Source: Actinomycetota bacterium | GTDB taxonomy: Bacteria; Actinomycetota; Thermoleophilia; Solirubrobacterales; 70-9 | Direction of reading: 5' to 3' | NCBI GenBank assembly: GCA_018268695.1 | Contig: JAFDWD010001121.1 | Coordinates: 124,001 to 188,000 of the forward strand | DNA length: 64,000 bases | Program-made: the position numbers and the translations under genes | The notes under the pieces: model-generated | Databases searched by the model: none | The model's input: the letters and a program-made list of their open reading frames with translations, nothing else | What the model was told of the DNA's origin: nothing | Shown: positions 16,125 to 25,486 of the stretch, one piece after another | Layout: every line of letters starts with the position of its first letter | Numbering within the stretch: the first letter of the stretch is position 1

Positions 16125-18651
16125 CGGCGACCTCCGCCTCCTCGCCGGGCTGGGACGCGGCGCTGCGCGGCGGGGGCGTCCCGAAGAGCGAGAAGAGCCG
16201 CGGCTCGCAAGGGTCGATCTGCAGGGGCACCGACTGGCCGTCGATGTCGCGGTAGTAGAAGCGCCCTTCCCCGAGGGCCAGGAAGCGGCGGATGAGGGCC
16301 GGGTCGTCCTCGTCGAGGCGCTGCAGCCGGGCCGAGCGCTTCGCTTCCTCCTCGGTCTCGACCCCGCCCGAGAAGAAGGCGCCGATCAGATCCGCGACCT
16401 CCTCGGCGTCGACCACCTGCTGGGTGGAGAGCAGGAGGCTCAGGTTCTGCGAGCGGCTCCTGCGCGCCGCGTGGTCGAGCAACGACAGCCCGACCGCCGA
16501 ATCGAACAGGACATAGGCCTCGTCGAGCGCGATCACCGAGTGGCGGTCGGGGTCGCGGCCGCAGAGGTTCAGCGCGTACATCGCCACCAGCCGAAGGAGC
16601 GCCGAGCCGATCCGCTCCTCGGCGGTCATGTCGGAGCGCGGCGTGCCCGGCCGCGGCAGGATCAGGTTGCGGATCTGCAGGGAGATGACGCGGCTGGTCC
16701 CGACCTCGGCGACCTCGCGGCCGGGCAGCCCGTAGGCGAGCTTGGCGAGCCCGGCACCGGCGTGGACCGAGAGGGCCCGCCCGGCTTCGCGCGCCGTCTC
16801 GCCTCCCGCCTCGAGGAGATCGACCACCTCGCCGAGGACCTGTCCGCGCCCCTCCTCGGCGCAGACCGCCTCGACCGCGGCACTGATCTCGGTCTGCCAA
16901 GGGGGCGGGACCGGTGCCGGCAGCACCTCCATCGCGAAGCCGATGGCAGCCTCGGCCCGACGCTCGGGCGGGGCGATCCGCAGAGGGTCGATCAGGCCGC
17001 GGTAGCGCTCGTCGGGCGAGAGCACGATCTGCTCCATCTCGGCCGCCATCTCGGGGATCAGATGGAGCTTGTGGTCGGGGTGCTCGGGCGTCCCCTTGGG
17101 GTCGATGGCGACGATTGGCCCCGAGCCCTGCAGGAAGGCCTGGTAGGCCAGGAGCTCCATCGCCACCGTCTTGCCCGACCCCTGGGAGCCGGTGAAGAGG
17201 ATCGGCGGCGGCCGGTTCTGTTGGGAGGCCTCCGCCAGGTCGAGGCGGATCGGCTGGCGCGAGGCCGTCAGGGTGTAGCCGATGTAGGGGCCCATCTCCG
17301 AGCCGGCATGGCTGACCGCGGTCGGCACCATCGCCGCGACCTCCTCGGGCAGCAGGTGCTCGCGGTAGGCCGATAGCCCGAAGCGCTGGGCGGGCAGGGT
17401 GGAGAGGAAGACCTGGTGCTGGGCGCCGAGCGGGCGGTGCAGCTGGATCCGGGGACCGAGCTCGGCGCGCAGCTGCTCGATCCGCTCCTCGAGCTCCTCC
17501 TCGTCGCCCGCGGCGGAGACGACGTAGGAGAGGGTGCTCCGCAGGAGCGGCGGATGGTCGTTTCCGCCGAGGCGACGCTGCAGCTCCCGCGCCTCGGCCG
17601 GGCGCTCCTCGGCATCGGGCGAGGGACCGTGCTCCCCCGCGGTCTCCTCGCGCCACATCTGGTCGGCATCGACCATGCGCCGGCGGGCGAGCTTCTGCGC
17701 GTCGCGGTTGGCCAGGATCTCGCAATGCAGGCAGGCGTCGACCGGGAACTCGAGATCGAGCGGGGCAAACATCAGCTCGGCCTCGGCCCCGGGGAAGTCG
17801 CGGACCTCGGGCATCGAGCCGCAGACGAGCATCGCCTGCAGCGAGACCCCCTGCTCTGACTCGATCTCGAGGTGACGGGCCGCGATCCGCACCCGGTAGT
17901 CGGAGTGCAGGCGCAGGAGGTCCCATTCGGCCGGCTCGAAGCCCACCTCCTCCCCCCCGTCGGCGACGATCGCCAGCGCCTGAGGGCGGAAGTTCGAGTC
18001 CAGGACCGGCTCGCCAAGGCCGCGCACGTAGGCGTGGCGGACCAGCCATACCGCCTCGGAGGCGAGCGCACGCTCGCCCTCCACGCAGCCGAGGACGCGC
18101 TCGTGCGTACGCCGCTCGAGGCGTTCGAGCTCGACCAGCCTCGAGTGCCGGAGGCCACGCGGGTCCTCGATCCCGACCATGCCCGCGAAGCGCCTCCACA
18201 TCGACCCGACACCACCGTCGCCGAACAGCCCCGCGAGCCCGCCGCCGGCTTCCTGCAGGCGGACCGCCAGGTAGATGTCGGGTCGGACCGTCTCGCGGTC
18301 GGCGAGCACCCGCGCGTGGGAGCGCAGATGGGCCTCGAAGGCCTCGCGGCGGCGGCCGATCTCCTCCACCCCACCGTGTCGCCGGTCGAAGGTCTGCCAG
18401 GCCGAGGCCAGGTAGGCGCCGGTCGAGAAGCGACGGGCGACCCGCAGCACCTGGAAGTCGGCCCCGAGGCCGTGGACGAGCGCCTCCAGCTGCGCCATCA
18501 CCTCGAGCTTCCGGCCCACCGAGAGCCCGGCATAGCTCTGCGGGGCGAGGCGGTAGAGGCCCCAGGCGTCGCCCAGGTCCGAGCCGAAGACGATGTTCCC
18601 GTAGATGAACGCGGGCCGTGGACGCGGCGCGCCGAGGCGGGACGGGCTCAC
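16111..18651 (-). CDS. virB4: VirB4/TraC-type conjugation ATPase
   Basis: 846 residues from a GTG that overlaps the upstream stop (GTGA). The motor has Walker A FTGSQGSGKTVAMELL (near 488), VAIDPKGTPEH, Walker B SVIALDEAYVLFD (near 705) and a glutamine sensor LSTQQV, as in VirB4/TraE ATPases. The N-terminal half (about 1-440) is the membrane-associated VirB4 domain. It powers substrate transfer or pilus assembly at the inner membrane and is the most conserved marker of the system. Confidence 0.9.
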   Translation of the reverse strand: MSPSRLGAPRPRPAFIYGNIVFGSDLGDAWGLYRLAPQSYAGLSVGRKLEVMAQLEALVHGLGADFQVLRVARRFSTGAYLASAWQTFDRRHGGVEEIGRRREAFEAHLRSHARVLADRETVRPDIYLAVRLQEAGGGLAGLFGDGGVGSMWRRFAGMVGIEDPRGLRHSRLVELERLERRTHERVLGCVEGERALASEAVWLVRHAYVRGLGEPVLDSNFRPQALAIVADGGEEVGFEPAEWDLLRLHSDYRVRIAARHLEIESEQGVSLQAMLVCGSMPEVRDFPGAEAELMFAPLDLEFPVDACLHCEILANRDAQKLARRRMVDADQMWREETAGEHGPSPDAEERPAEARELQRRLGGNDHPPLLRSTLSYVVSAAGDEEELEERIEQLRAELGPRIQLHRPLGAQHQVFLSTLPAQRFGLSAYREHLLPEEVAAMVPTAVSHAGSEMGPYIGYTLTASRQPIRLDLAEASQQNRPPPILFTGSQGSGKTVAMELLAYQAFLQGSGPIVAIDPKGTPEHPDHKLHLIPEMAAEMEQIVLSPDERYRGLIDPLRIAPPERRAEAAIGFAMEVLPAPVPPPWQTEISAAVEAVCAEEGRGQVLGEVVDLLEAGGETAREAGRALSVHAGAGLAKLAYGLPGREVAEVGTSRVISLQIRNLILPRPGTPRSDMTAEERIGSALLRLVAMYALNLCGRDPDRHSVIALDEAYVLFDSAVGLSLLDHAARRSRSQNLSLLLSTQQVVDAEEVADLIGAFFSGGVETEEEAKRSARLQRLDEDDPALIRRFLALGEGRFYYRDIDGQSVPLQIDPCEPRLFSLFGTPPPRSAASQPGEEAEVADVAA

Positions 18652-19280
18652 TCGATCACCACCTCGCCGCCCCGAGGCACCGAGATCACCTTGCCCCGCA
18701 GCATCGCCGCGCCGGGGCGCCGCCGGACCCGGTAGCGCCGCGCCCGCGCCAGGCGCCGGCCGGGCTCCCTGACCCACGGAGGCACCCCCTCGGCCCGCAC
18801 CTCGCCGGGATATCGGAAGGTCAGCTGGGCGGGGCCCCGCACGCGGCCGGGCACCGGGAAGGACTCGCGGGCGTCGAAGGCGATCGTGATCTCCGCCACC
18901 GGGACTATCGCCGCACCCCGGGGCGGACAGGGCTCGAGGCCGGCGAGGTCGCGAGGGGCCAGGCGCCAGCCGATCAGCGAGGCGAGGGCCTGGTGGGGCG
19001 GGCGACCGTCGACCCGTCCCTGCATCAGGACGAAGGCCCCGGCCAGCGGCAGTCCGAAGAAGGAGATCAGCGGCCCCCAGACGGCGACGAGTGCCCCCAG
19101 GGCGGGGAGCCGCGACACGACGACGAGCGCGAACTCGAGCGCCAGGAAATAGCCGATGCCGCGGAGCGGCACTCCGTGCGGGTAGGGGATCCGCCAGCGA
19201 TCGAACTTGTAGAGCCGGCGCTCGATCCGGAAGACGCGGCGGTAGCCGCGTAGCTGGATGCCTCGCGACCGGTCCATCAC
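18648..19280 (-). CDS. TcpE-family conjugation membrane protein
   Basis: 210 residues. GYRRVFRIERRLYKFD is the N-terminal signature of TcpE proteins, followed by two membrane segments (about 43-57 and 68-84) and a polar region (VDGRPPHQALASLIGWRL). The C-terminal 100 residues form a beta-rich cytoplasmic or external domain. TcpE is a membrane component of the Tn916/pCW3-type conjugation apparatus. Its stop is coupled to the VirB4 start. Confidence 0.78.
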   Translation of the reverse strand: MMDRSRGIQLRGYRRVFRIERRLYKFDRWRIPYPHGVPLRGIGYFLALEFALVVVSRLPALGALVAVWGPLISFFGLPLAGAFVLMQGRVDGRPPHQALASLIGWRLAPRDLAGLEPCPPRGAAIVPVAEITIAFDARESFPVPGRVRGPAQLTFRYPGEVRAEGVPPWVREPGRRLARARRYRVRRRPGAAMLRGKVISVPRGGEVVIE

Positions 19281-19311
19281 GCCACCGCGCCGGGATGAGG
19301 ACCGGCCGCCC

Positions 19312-19698
19312 TCACAGCACGACGTTGTAGAGGGTGCGGAAGGTCGATTCCACCTGGTTGGGGACCAGGAGGAACGCCCCGATCACGAAGGCGGCCACTA
19401 TCAGGGCCACCGCCGCCCCGGCGTTGCGCTGAAGGACGGTCACCCCCAGGCCGATCGCCACGACGATGTAGAAGGCGCCTGCCACTTCGCTCTGCAGGAT
19501 CGAGCCGAGCCTTTTGAGGACGCCGGGCGCGGCGCCGCCTTCGGAGCCCGCGCTTTCGCCGCGCCCGATCGCGGCTTCGGCCTGCGAGATGCCGGTGATC
19601 GTCGGTATGGAGGGGCCGAGGTCGGAACCTGGGGCCGCGGCCGCGACCACCAGGAAGCCGACGAGGAATATGGCCCCGAGTGCCGTCAGTCTGCGCAT
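19312..19698 (-). CDS. VirB2/pilin-like small membrane protein
   Basis: 128 residues. The ATG at 19698 is preferred over one at 19755 because GAGGAGG lies 10 bases upstream. A signal-like segment (MRRLTALGAIFLVGFLVVAA) is followed by a linker and two hydrophobic helices (AGAFYIVVAIGLGVTVL, AAVALIVAAFVIGAFLLV). The end is FRTLYNVVL. Size and two-helix layout fit VirB2/TrbC-type subunits or TcpD; which one cannot be decided from sequence alone. Confidence 0.6.
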   Translation of the reverse strand: MRRLTALGAIFLVGFLVVAAAAPGSDLGPSIPTITGISQAEAAIGRGESAGSEGGAAPGVLKRLGSILQSEVAGAFYIVVAIGLGVTVLQRNAGAAVALIVAAFVIGAFLLVPNQVESTFRTLYNVVL

Positions 19699-19760
19699 GG
19701 TGCAATTCGCCTCCTCGAGGTTCTTTCGTTTCGTGGGTGTCGCCGGCCGGCTCATCGCGG

Positions 19761-20672
19761 TCAGCTCTGCTGGGAGATCGCCTGGACGTAGGTGACGCGC
19801 CAGCCCGGGCCGAGACCGGGTTCCGGGGAGGCGGCCCGCCGCACGCCGACCTCGTAGCGCAGCGTGTAGGTGCCGCCCCGGAGGTCGGTGGCGCTCACCG
19901 TCGCCAGCACGGCGCCGCCCCCTTCGCCGTCGACCCAGTCCAGTTCTTCGACCCCGCCCAGTTCGAGCCCGGCGCCCGGCAGGGTCACGGTGGCCGCACC
20001 GGCGAGGTCGGCGGAGAGGTCTTCAGCGTCGCCCGCCAGGTAGTTGCCGAGCGCCCGCTTGACGAGCGCGGTGACGGCTTCGTCGGAGACCGGCTGCCCG
20101 GCGCGCCCGGCGATCTGTGCGGCGGACTGGAGGGGCGCCCCGACGAAGGACGGGTAGCCGGCGAGGAATATCGCCCCACCCCCGCCGCGCTCGACCGGGA
20201 CCGAGAGGTAGACCGGTTCCTCGGCGTCGCTCAGCTGCGCGGCGACGGTGATCGCGGTCCCGCCGGCGAGCGGACGCTGCACCTGGGCGACGTCGGCCCA
20301 GCTGACGTCCTGGGAGCCATGGTCGGGAGGGGTGAAGCCGGCCCCCGCTTCGATGCCCTCCCCGACGAACGGCCTGAGCGCCGCTTCGCGCTCTTCGGGA
20401 CGGGCGGCGTCATAGCTCAGGTAGGCGCGGGCGAAGGCGAGGGCGAAGTTCTGCTCGGCGTAGTCGGTCGGCGGCCCCGTCCGTGCCCCCACGGGCGCGT
20501 CGGACGGCGGGACGAAGATCGAGCGCAGGCCGGCGAGGCAGAGAATGAGGACCAGAGCCAGGAAGGCGTAGCGGGGCGCCCGCGCCTTCGCTCGCCCGAG
20601 CCGTGCCGAGGCGCCGATACGTCGGCGCGGTCTCCTGGCGGTCTTGTCGACGGCGGCCTCCACCCTGTTCAC
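19761..20672 (-). CDS. TcpC-family conjugation protein
   Basis: 303 residues. A basic cytoplasmic N-terminus, one membrane anchor (about 36-52) and a two-lobed extracytoplasmic region match the TcpC family (conjugative transporter, PF12642-type). Features are NFALAFARAYLSYD, PEEREAALRPFVG, a middle strand GTAITVAAQLSD and a second lobe starting DEAVTALVKRALGNYLAG. TcpC of pCW3 is a VirB8-like structural subunit needed for transfer. The start abuts the stop of the upstream gene without a gap. Confidence 0.85.
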   Translation of the reverse strand: MNRVEAAVDKTARRPRRRIGASARLGRAKARAPRYAFLALVLILCLAGLRSIFVPPSDAPVGARTGPPTDYAEQNFALAFARAYLSYDAARPEEREAALRPFVGEGIEAGAGFTPPDHGSQDVSWADVAQVQRPLAGGTAITVAAQLSDAEEPVYLSVPVERGGGGAIFLAGYPSFVGAPLQSAAQIAGRAGQPVSDEAVTALVKRALGNYLAGDAEDLSADLAGAATVTLPGAGLELGGVEELDWVDGEGGGAVLATVSATDLRGGTYTLRYEVGVRRAASPEPGLGPGWRVTYVQAISQQS

Positions 20673-21404
20673 CTAGAGGCCGAACTCCTGGGTGTGCGCC
20701 CCGTCGCGGATATGGGGCGGGCCGGATGGTGCGGGTTCGAAGGCGGGTTCAGGGGCAGGTTCGCTCGGGGCTTCGGGCGCGACTTCGGGCGGCGGCGTAT
20801 ATGACGGAGGCGCTTGTTCCGCGGCGGAGGCTTCGGTCGGCTCGGCGGCCGGCGTTACGTCTTCTCCGGTCGGTTCGGAGGTCGGCTTTTCGGACGCCGC
20901 TCGCACCCTCCGCGCGGAGACGTTGCGCCGCTGGACCGACCGGCGCTCGCGGCGTCGCCGGGCACGACGACGGGTCTGGGAGCGCCTGCGCCGGTCGCGC
21001 CCCTGCTCGGCCTCCTTTCGCCCAGGCCGGTCTTCGGCCCCGGCGACGATCCCGGGGTGATCAGGGGCGAGGACGCGCGCCGCCGTGCGCCCGGCGACGC
21101 CACCGGGACCGGCCCCGGAATGAGGGGCGTCTGCGCCGCCCTGAAGCACCCCGGCTAGGGCCCGGCCGAGCAGGACCAAGGCCACGAGGAGTGCGACCAA
21201 GGCCACCGAGCGCGCCGTATTCATGGAGGCACGCCGGCGCCCGGTCGGACGATGCGATCGCCCCGCGCCGTCGGGGCGATCGCCAGGTAGGAGGCCTTTG
21301 AGACCGTGACCGCCGGGGGAATCCTGGGCGGGATCCGGCCCGGCGACGGCGATGGGCGCGTCGAGTTCCTCCTCGCCAAAAGAGAAGTAGGCGTCCCTTG
21401 CCAT
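20673..21404 (-). CDS. First gene of the transfer operon: single-pass protein with long charged and Pro-rich tail
   Basis: 243 residues. The ATG at 21404 follows GAGAGGAGAGGAG. An acidic motif near the start (MARDAYFSFGEEELDAP) precedes one membrane segment (about 62-80). Arg-rich (RDRRRRSQTRRRARRRRE) and Pro/Glu/Ala-rich stretches follow, ending PPHIRDGAHTQEFGL. The FSFGEEELDA start is the most family-like part. It probably acts as a small T4SS structural or substrate-handling partner of TcpC, but the function is not known. Confidence 0.55.
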   Translation of the reverse strand: MARDAYFSFGEEELDAPIAVAGPDPAQDSPGGHGLKGLLPGDRPDGAGRSHRPTGRRRASMNTARSVALVALLVALVLLGRALAGVLQGGADAPHSGAGPGGVAGRTAARVLAPDHPGIVAGAEDRPGRKEAEQGRDRRRRSQTRRRARRRRERRSVQRRNVSARRVRAASEKPTSEPTGEDVTPAAEPTEASAAEQAPPSYTPPPEVAPEAPSEPAPEPAFEPAPSGPPHIRDGAHTQEFGL

Positions 21405-21834
21405 CTCTCGCTCCTCTCCTCTCGGTGGTCGTCGCGGATCTCGGTCCGCGCACGTCGCGCGGCCCTCATGCCCCACACACGTCCCAGCGCCGCGGCGCGC
21501 CACCCCTCTTCGCAAAGTCGGTCGACGACGCCCCGACAGCCGGCCCCCGGAATAGGCCTACGGGACGGCGGCGCGGAAGAAGCCGTCTGCGACCTCCCGA
21601 GGATCGCCATGCACGACGGACCATCCCGGGCTCACGCCGACCGGCGCGCCGGGCACCGGCAGGTCCCCGAATCGGCGGCCCGGCCCGCGCCGACCAAAAA
21701 CCTGTCGATGCGACTGGGAAGGCAAGCCTTGTCCATCCCGACTGCGCCCGGACGGCGAGAGCCGCGGCGTCAAGCTGGGCGCGGCCGGATCCGAGCACCA
21801 TGTCGTCCGCCGCGCGTGCGGATATGGTCGGGTC
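21405..21834. other. 430-bp divergent intergenic region upstream of the transfer operon
   Basis: No convincing gene. It should hold the transfer-operon promoter. Minus-strand translations such as GCRGVVDRLCEEGWR and SPGWSVVHGDPREVADGFF look like short decayed coding pieces in different frames. No clear transposon end or repeat is visible. Confidence 0.4.
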
Positions 21835-22050
21835 ATGACCGACGCGCCAGGAGAGTGGGACATGATCGAGGAGGCCACCCGGGACATCGTCAGGTCCTGG
21901 GAGGAGACGCAGCCGACGCCGACCCGCGACACCCCGGCCGCCTCGGTCCTGCGGTCGGAGTTCCGGCGCCATCGTGCGCGCGGCTGCTCGGAAGACGACA
22001 TCGTCGCGATCGTCGGCGCCGAGGTGCTCCGGTCCGTCGGAGACCCTTAG
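21835..22050 (+). CDS. Small acidic protein, 71 residues
   Basis: Reads MTDAPGEWDMIEEATRDIV and continues as a helical protein ending DDIVAIVGAEVLRSVGDP. Composition is protein-like, but the ribosome binding site is weak. One of few plus-strand genes inside the element. No family recognised. Confidence 0.4.
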   Translation: MTDAPGEWDMIEEATRDIVRSWEETQPTPTRDTPAASVLRSEFRRHRARGCSEDDIVAIVGAEVLRSVGDP

Positions 22051-22099
22051 GGCCTGTACTCCGTCTCGTCCGCGGGCCTAATCGCGTCAAGGCACCTGC

Positions 22100-22408
22100 A
22101 TGGAGATCGGGGAGAGGATCGTCGGCGCCTACATGCGCTACATCCGCGAGTGCGAGGTGGTCGTCTACAACACCTTCCTACGCGACCAACAGGGGGAGAT
22201 CGACGTCGTCGCCCTGAGGACGGGACCGCCGCGAGAGGCCTGGCTCTGGGAGGTCACCACCAACATCGGCGGGATGCTCTATCCGGCGGACGGGGGCGCG
22301 GACGGGACGATCGCGAAGCTCCGGGCCAAACTATCTCGCCCGAGGGAATTCGCGCAGGTGACCTTCCCCGATGATCCACCTCACCGAGGACAAACCTGGG
22401 TCGCCTGA
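22100..22408 (+). CDS. PD-(D/E)XK nuclease-like protein, probably truncated
   Basis: 102 residues. CEVVVYNTFLRDQQGEIDVV followed by REAWLWEVTTNIGG gives the E-x-D ... E-x-T pattern of a PD-(D/E)XK fold (GEID as the metal site, WEVTT as the second strand). Such folds continue with more helices, but here the frame stops shortly after FPDDPPHRGQTW. A truncated or frameshifted gene is likely. It lies at the start of the region of broken nuclease genes. Confidence 0.45.
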   Translation: MEIGERIVGAYMRYIRECEVVVYNTFLRDQQGEIDVVALRTGPPREAWLWEVTTNIGGMLYPADGGADGTIAKLRAKLSRPREFAQVTFPDDPPHRGQTWVA

Positions 22409-22482
22409 GGGGTCGCCTCACGCCCTCGTCGAACCTCGCCCGCTGAGGCCTCCCTTCCGCGTGACGGTTCGTGCTTTGGGCG

Positions 22483-22998
22483 TCAGCGACCTGCCAGATC
22501 ACCTACCTCGGCCCGGAGGATCTCTATGCCGTAGTCGACCGGCCGGGGGTTGTCGCTGATCAGGACCAGCGCCTCGAGGATCACCGTCTCGATCGGCGTG
22601 TCGGCTGTGACTCGGGACTCGGGATGCTGGGCAGCGAAGGCCCGGACGGCCAGTTCGTCGAGGACGGCCAGTTCCAAGGTGAAAATCACTCGCGGCACAC
22701 CGTTCGGCCCGCCTCCATCGTCTGATGAGAGTTCGGCCGAACCGCAGTCGACCAGTTCCAGTCCGTAATCGGCGGGCATCGGGTTCGCGTTGCTGACCAC
22801 GAGAGCCTCACGGACGATCGAGCCCAGGTCCCCAGCTGGGAGCGGCCTCTCCCACGAAGCCCTGTATCGCTCGGCGGCGAACTCCCTCAGCGCCGGCTCG
22901 TCGATGACCAGCGCCTCGACCGTCAGTGCCACCCGCCTGTGGGCCTCCGACTTCAGCGGTTGCCAGGTCCGATCTGATCGCCGGGGTCCGCGCGTCAC
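22483..22998 (-). CDS. Protein with two copies of a DYGxE(L/I) domain
   Basis: 171 residues (a start near 22935 is also possible). Two repeats of about 70 residues each share a strand (TVEALVIDE / TLELAVLDE), a helix with REFAAERY / RAFAAQHP, then REALVVSNANPMPADYGLEL / LEALVLISDNPRPVDYGIEI. The same ending occurs in the 84-residue protein at 33398. No known family is recognised. No membrane segment. It appears to be a domain duplicated within the element. Confidence 0.55.
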   Translation of the reverse strand: MTRGPRRSDRTWQPLKSEAHRRVALTVEALVIDEPALREFAAERYRASWERPLPAGDLGSIVREALVVSNANPMPADYGLELVDCGSAELSSDDGGGPNGVPRVIFTLELAVLDELAVRAFAAQHPESRVTADTPIETVILEALVLISDNPRPVDYGIEILRAEVGDLAGR

Positions 22999-23220
22999 CG
23001 GACGACCTGCGGGCTCGGAGGCACAACCAGAGCGTCATCCGATCTCGATGACCCCCCGGAGCGAACCGTCGCTTCGACTGCCGAAAACGAAGAGAGCCCC
23101 CGCCACACCATGGTCCTCGGGACTCTAAGCGCCCGCAGCCCAAATGAGAACCGGCGAAGTTCCCGATTGGGCCAGGGAGCCGCCGGGTATCGACGGGCCT
23201 CTTGAAAGTCTCTGTCGTCG

Positions 23221-23660
23221 TCAGGCCGCCGGAAAGAGCTCGACGAGCGCCTTCGCCAGGACGGACGCCTGATCGGCGTCGATGGGACACCGGCCGAATC
23301 AGCCTCCTCGAGAGTCGGCGCGGGTAATAGAGCGGGAAGCCGTCGATGCTCAGCGTGCGAAGTAGTGGGATCCCGCTACCGCCCGCCCCGGCGGGGTTCA
23401 AGAAGCAGAAGCAGCCGTGGACAAGGGCATCCTGTTCGACGATCGCAAGCGCGGCCTTGACCGCGTCGATCTGGCGGCGAAGCCTCTCGACGAGTTCGAC
23501 TTCTTGCGCCCTCCGTTGATGAGGACCGCGTCTCCGAAGAACGGCTTGCGGACCTCGATCTTGCCCCTGCAGCGCTTGGCGTCGATCACGAACACGCTGC
23601 TCGGCGCGACGGCGATGTGGTCGTAGGCGCCTCGGCGGTAAGGACGGTATCCCGGGGGTG
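23221..23660 (-). pseudogene. Broken NERD-domain (nuclease-related) gene
   Basis: Three reading frames must be joined. One gives YDHIAVAPSSVFVIDAKR and GKIEV, the core of the NERD domain. A second gives ELVERLRRQIDAVKAALA, VHGCFCFLNP and IDGFPLYYPRRLSRRL. A third gives DADQASVLAKALVELFPAA and the stop. Together they follow the order of NERD proteins, which are nuclease-like. At least two frameshifts disrupt it and the N-terminal end is not clear. Confidence 0.65.
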
Positions 23661-23754
23661 ACCGCGATCGCGGCCTTCGAGTCGTTGCCGGTCGTGGGGG
23701 AACACGAGAACGATCTCGGGGAGGCGTCGGGCAAGGCAACCTGACCTGATGGTC

Positions 23755-24960
23755 CTAAGCGTGGAGGAGCTGGTGCCCGCAGGACGCCGGGCGACTGGAG
23801 CGAGACCGGCAGAGTTCGTTGGTCTGATGGATCCAATAGTGGTAGGTCCAGACCGGGGTCGTCCCTTCCCACTGCTCGGAGATCTGCACGATCCCCCAAT
23901 AGCGAAAGATGCCCGCCAGCCATTGAACGTTGCACTGGGCGAAGTCCGACCGCAGCGCCCGACATCCCGCGCGGTAGGCGTGATGGAAACGGAAGCTCGA
24001 GGCGAGATGTCGATCGGTGCTGAGCGCAGCGAAGAGGTCGTGCTTCGCCGCCGAGCCGGTCAGGACGGGGAGCGCCGGCGTCGTCGGGGTCACCGGCGCG
24101 GCGGCCTTCGGGGCGGTCGGGGCGGCGGTCGACGGAGGACTGGTCACGAACTTCGGCGGGTGGGCGGCGATTTCGTTCGCCACCCAGGCTGCCTCGACGT
24201 CGGCCCGCGTGTCGACCCGGGGTGAATCGGTCGGGCAGCCTTCTCGGATCCCGAAGCTCGTGATCCCGATCTCGACGAGTTCGTGATTGCTCACCATCAG
24301 CATCGGGCCGCCGCTGTCGCCGTGGCAGGTCGCCGAGCGGTAGCTCGGGTAGTCGATGCTGCAGAGCTCGGCCAGCGGGTGAAACTGGGCGCCGACTTCC
24401 GTTTCGCAATAGGCCTGGCTCTGGACCACCGTTTCGCCGACCTGCATTTCGGTCGGCGCCTCGCCTTCTGGTTCGGTGACACCCCAGCCCACCTCGTACC
24501 CGAGCGTACCCGGCCCCCAGATCGGTGAGGTCGCCAGCTTCACCGCCGGCGCCGCGATCGGGGCCGACAGCTGGATCAATCCGGCGTCGTGCCACGCCGC
24601 CAACGGGCCCGAACTCCTGTAGTTCGGGTCGATGACCAGACGTTCGGCGCGAGAAACCACTCCCGGGACGGCGAGGTTCGAGGTCCCGGTAAGCATTTCG
24701 AAGGTCGAGGGAGCGAGGAACGCGGTCCTCGATTCGTTCAGCAGGCAATGCGCCGCCGTCAGGATCATGTTCGGCGAGACCACAGTTCCCGAGCAGCCGT
24801 ATACGACGAGACCTTCTCGGGCGGTGATGCGGGCCATGAAGGGAAAGGTGGATATCGACGCGGGTTCGCCGCCGATGACGGAAGTGATCGGGCGGGCGCT
24901 CGCGGTCCCCACAGCGACCCACATCGAAAAGACGGCCAGGATCGCCGTCCCCGACACCAT
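23755..24960 (-). CDS. Secreted trypsin-like serine protease (S1 family)
   Basis: 401 residues from the ATG at 24960, which starts a signal peptide (MVSGTAILAVFSMWVAVGTASA). The mature chain begins near ITSVIGGEPASI. The triad is visible: His in ILTAAHC (near 70), Asp in WHDAGLIQL (near 123), Ser in CHGDSGGP (near 211). Cys pairs are conserved (GCSGTV...AHC, CHGDSGG). After residue 270 comes a Thr/Pro/Ala linker, then a C-terminal domain with three Cys (GCRALRSDFAQC, NELCRSRS). Likely exported; substrate unknown. Cargo gene of the element. Confidence 0.85.
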   Translation of the reverse strand: MVSGTAILAVFSMWVAVGTASARPITSVIGGEPASISTFPFMARITAREGLVVYGCSGTVVSPNMILTAAHCLLNESRTAFLAPSTFEMLTGTSNLAVPGVVSRAERLVIDPNYRSSGPLAAWHDAGLIQLSAPIAAPAVKLATSPIWGPGTLGYEVGWGVTEPEGEAPTEMQVGETVVQSQAYCETEVGAQFHPLAELCSIDYPSYRSATCHGDSGGPMLMVSNHELVEIGITSFGIREGCPTDSPRVDTRADVEAAWVANEIAAHPPKFVTSPPSTAAPTAPKAAAPVTPTTPALPVLTGSAAKHDLFAALSTDRHLASSFRFHHAYRAGCRALRSDFAQCNVQWLAGIFRYWGIVQISEQWEGTTPVWTYHYWIHQTNELCRSRSSRPASCGHQLLHA

Positions 24961-25163
24961 CGCCCGGTGCCCCACGCAGCGCAATCTATTCGGAGCGGTA
25001 CCCACATCCACTGTCGGGTTCGTCTTCACTGGCGGTGTTATCGGTACGAGCATGGATGCCTTGAGTGGCGCCACGGCCAGGGCGAGAAGGGTCGTGCCGG
25101 CCGAAGTTGGCAATTCGCTCGCCGCAGAATCTTCTACACAACGCCTGGCAGGGCGATGAAGAT

Positions 25164-25478
25164 TCAGATCAAGGCTGTTTTCCTAGGCTGGCCCTCGGGG
25201 CCGAGACCGACGATCTGCATGTCGACGCGTTTGCCGCTGCGGGTGGCGACCTGCGCGGTCACCTCGACCGTGGTCGCCTCAAGACCGGCGCGGCGGAGCA
25301 GCTCGATTGCCGCCGGTTCGAAGGTCGAGAGGACGACCGCCAGGATCTCGGTCAGACGGTCCTCGCGCTTTTGGAAGCGGGCCGCCTCGATCAACGTCCT
25401 GGAGGTGACGGGACCCGATCCCCCTCCATCGCCGATGCCCCAAGAGCCGTTGCGGCGTGGGGACGCGAATCCGGACAT
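25164..25478 (-). pseudogene. N-terminal fragment of a PD-(D/E)XK nuclease-like protein
   Basis: 104 residues. VTSRTLIEAARFQKREDRLT is followed by LLRRAGLEATTVEVTAQVAT and GKRVDMQIVG, the first catalytic Asp strand of a restriction-type fold. The chain stops at RKTALI just before the expected E-x-K strand. The remaining domain is absent downstream, so the gene is truncated. Confidence 0.45.
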
Positions 25479-25486
25479 CTCCGACC

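Noticed and set aside
13974..16295. Plus-strand frame of 773 codons opposite the VirB6-like gene
   Set aside because: Codon-phase shadow; translation is charged low complexity.
21558..22001. Minus-strand frame opposite the small 21835 gene
   Set aside because: Pieces look protein-like but switch frame repeatedly; no start or family could be supported.
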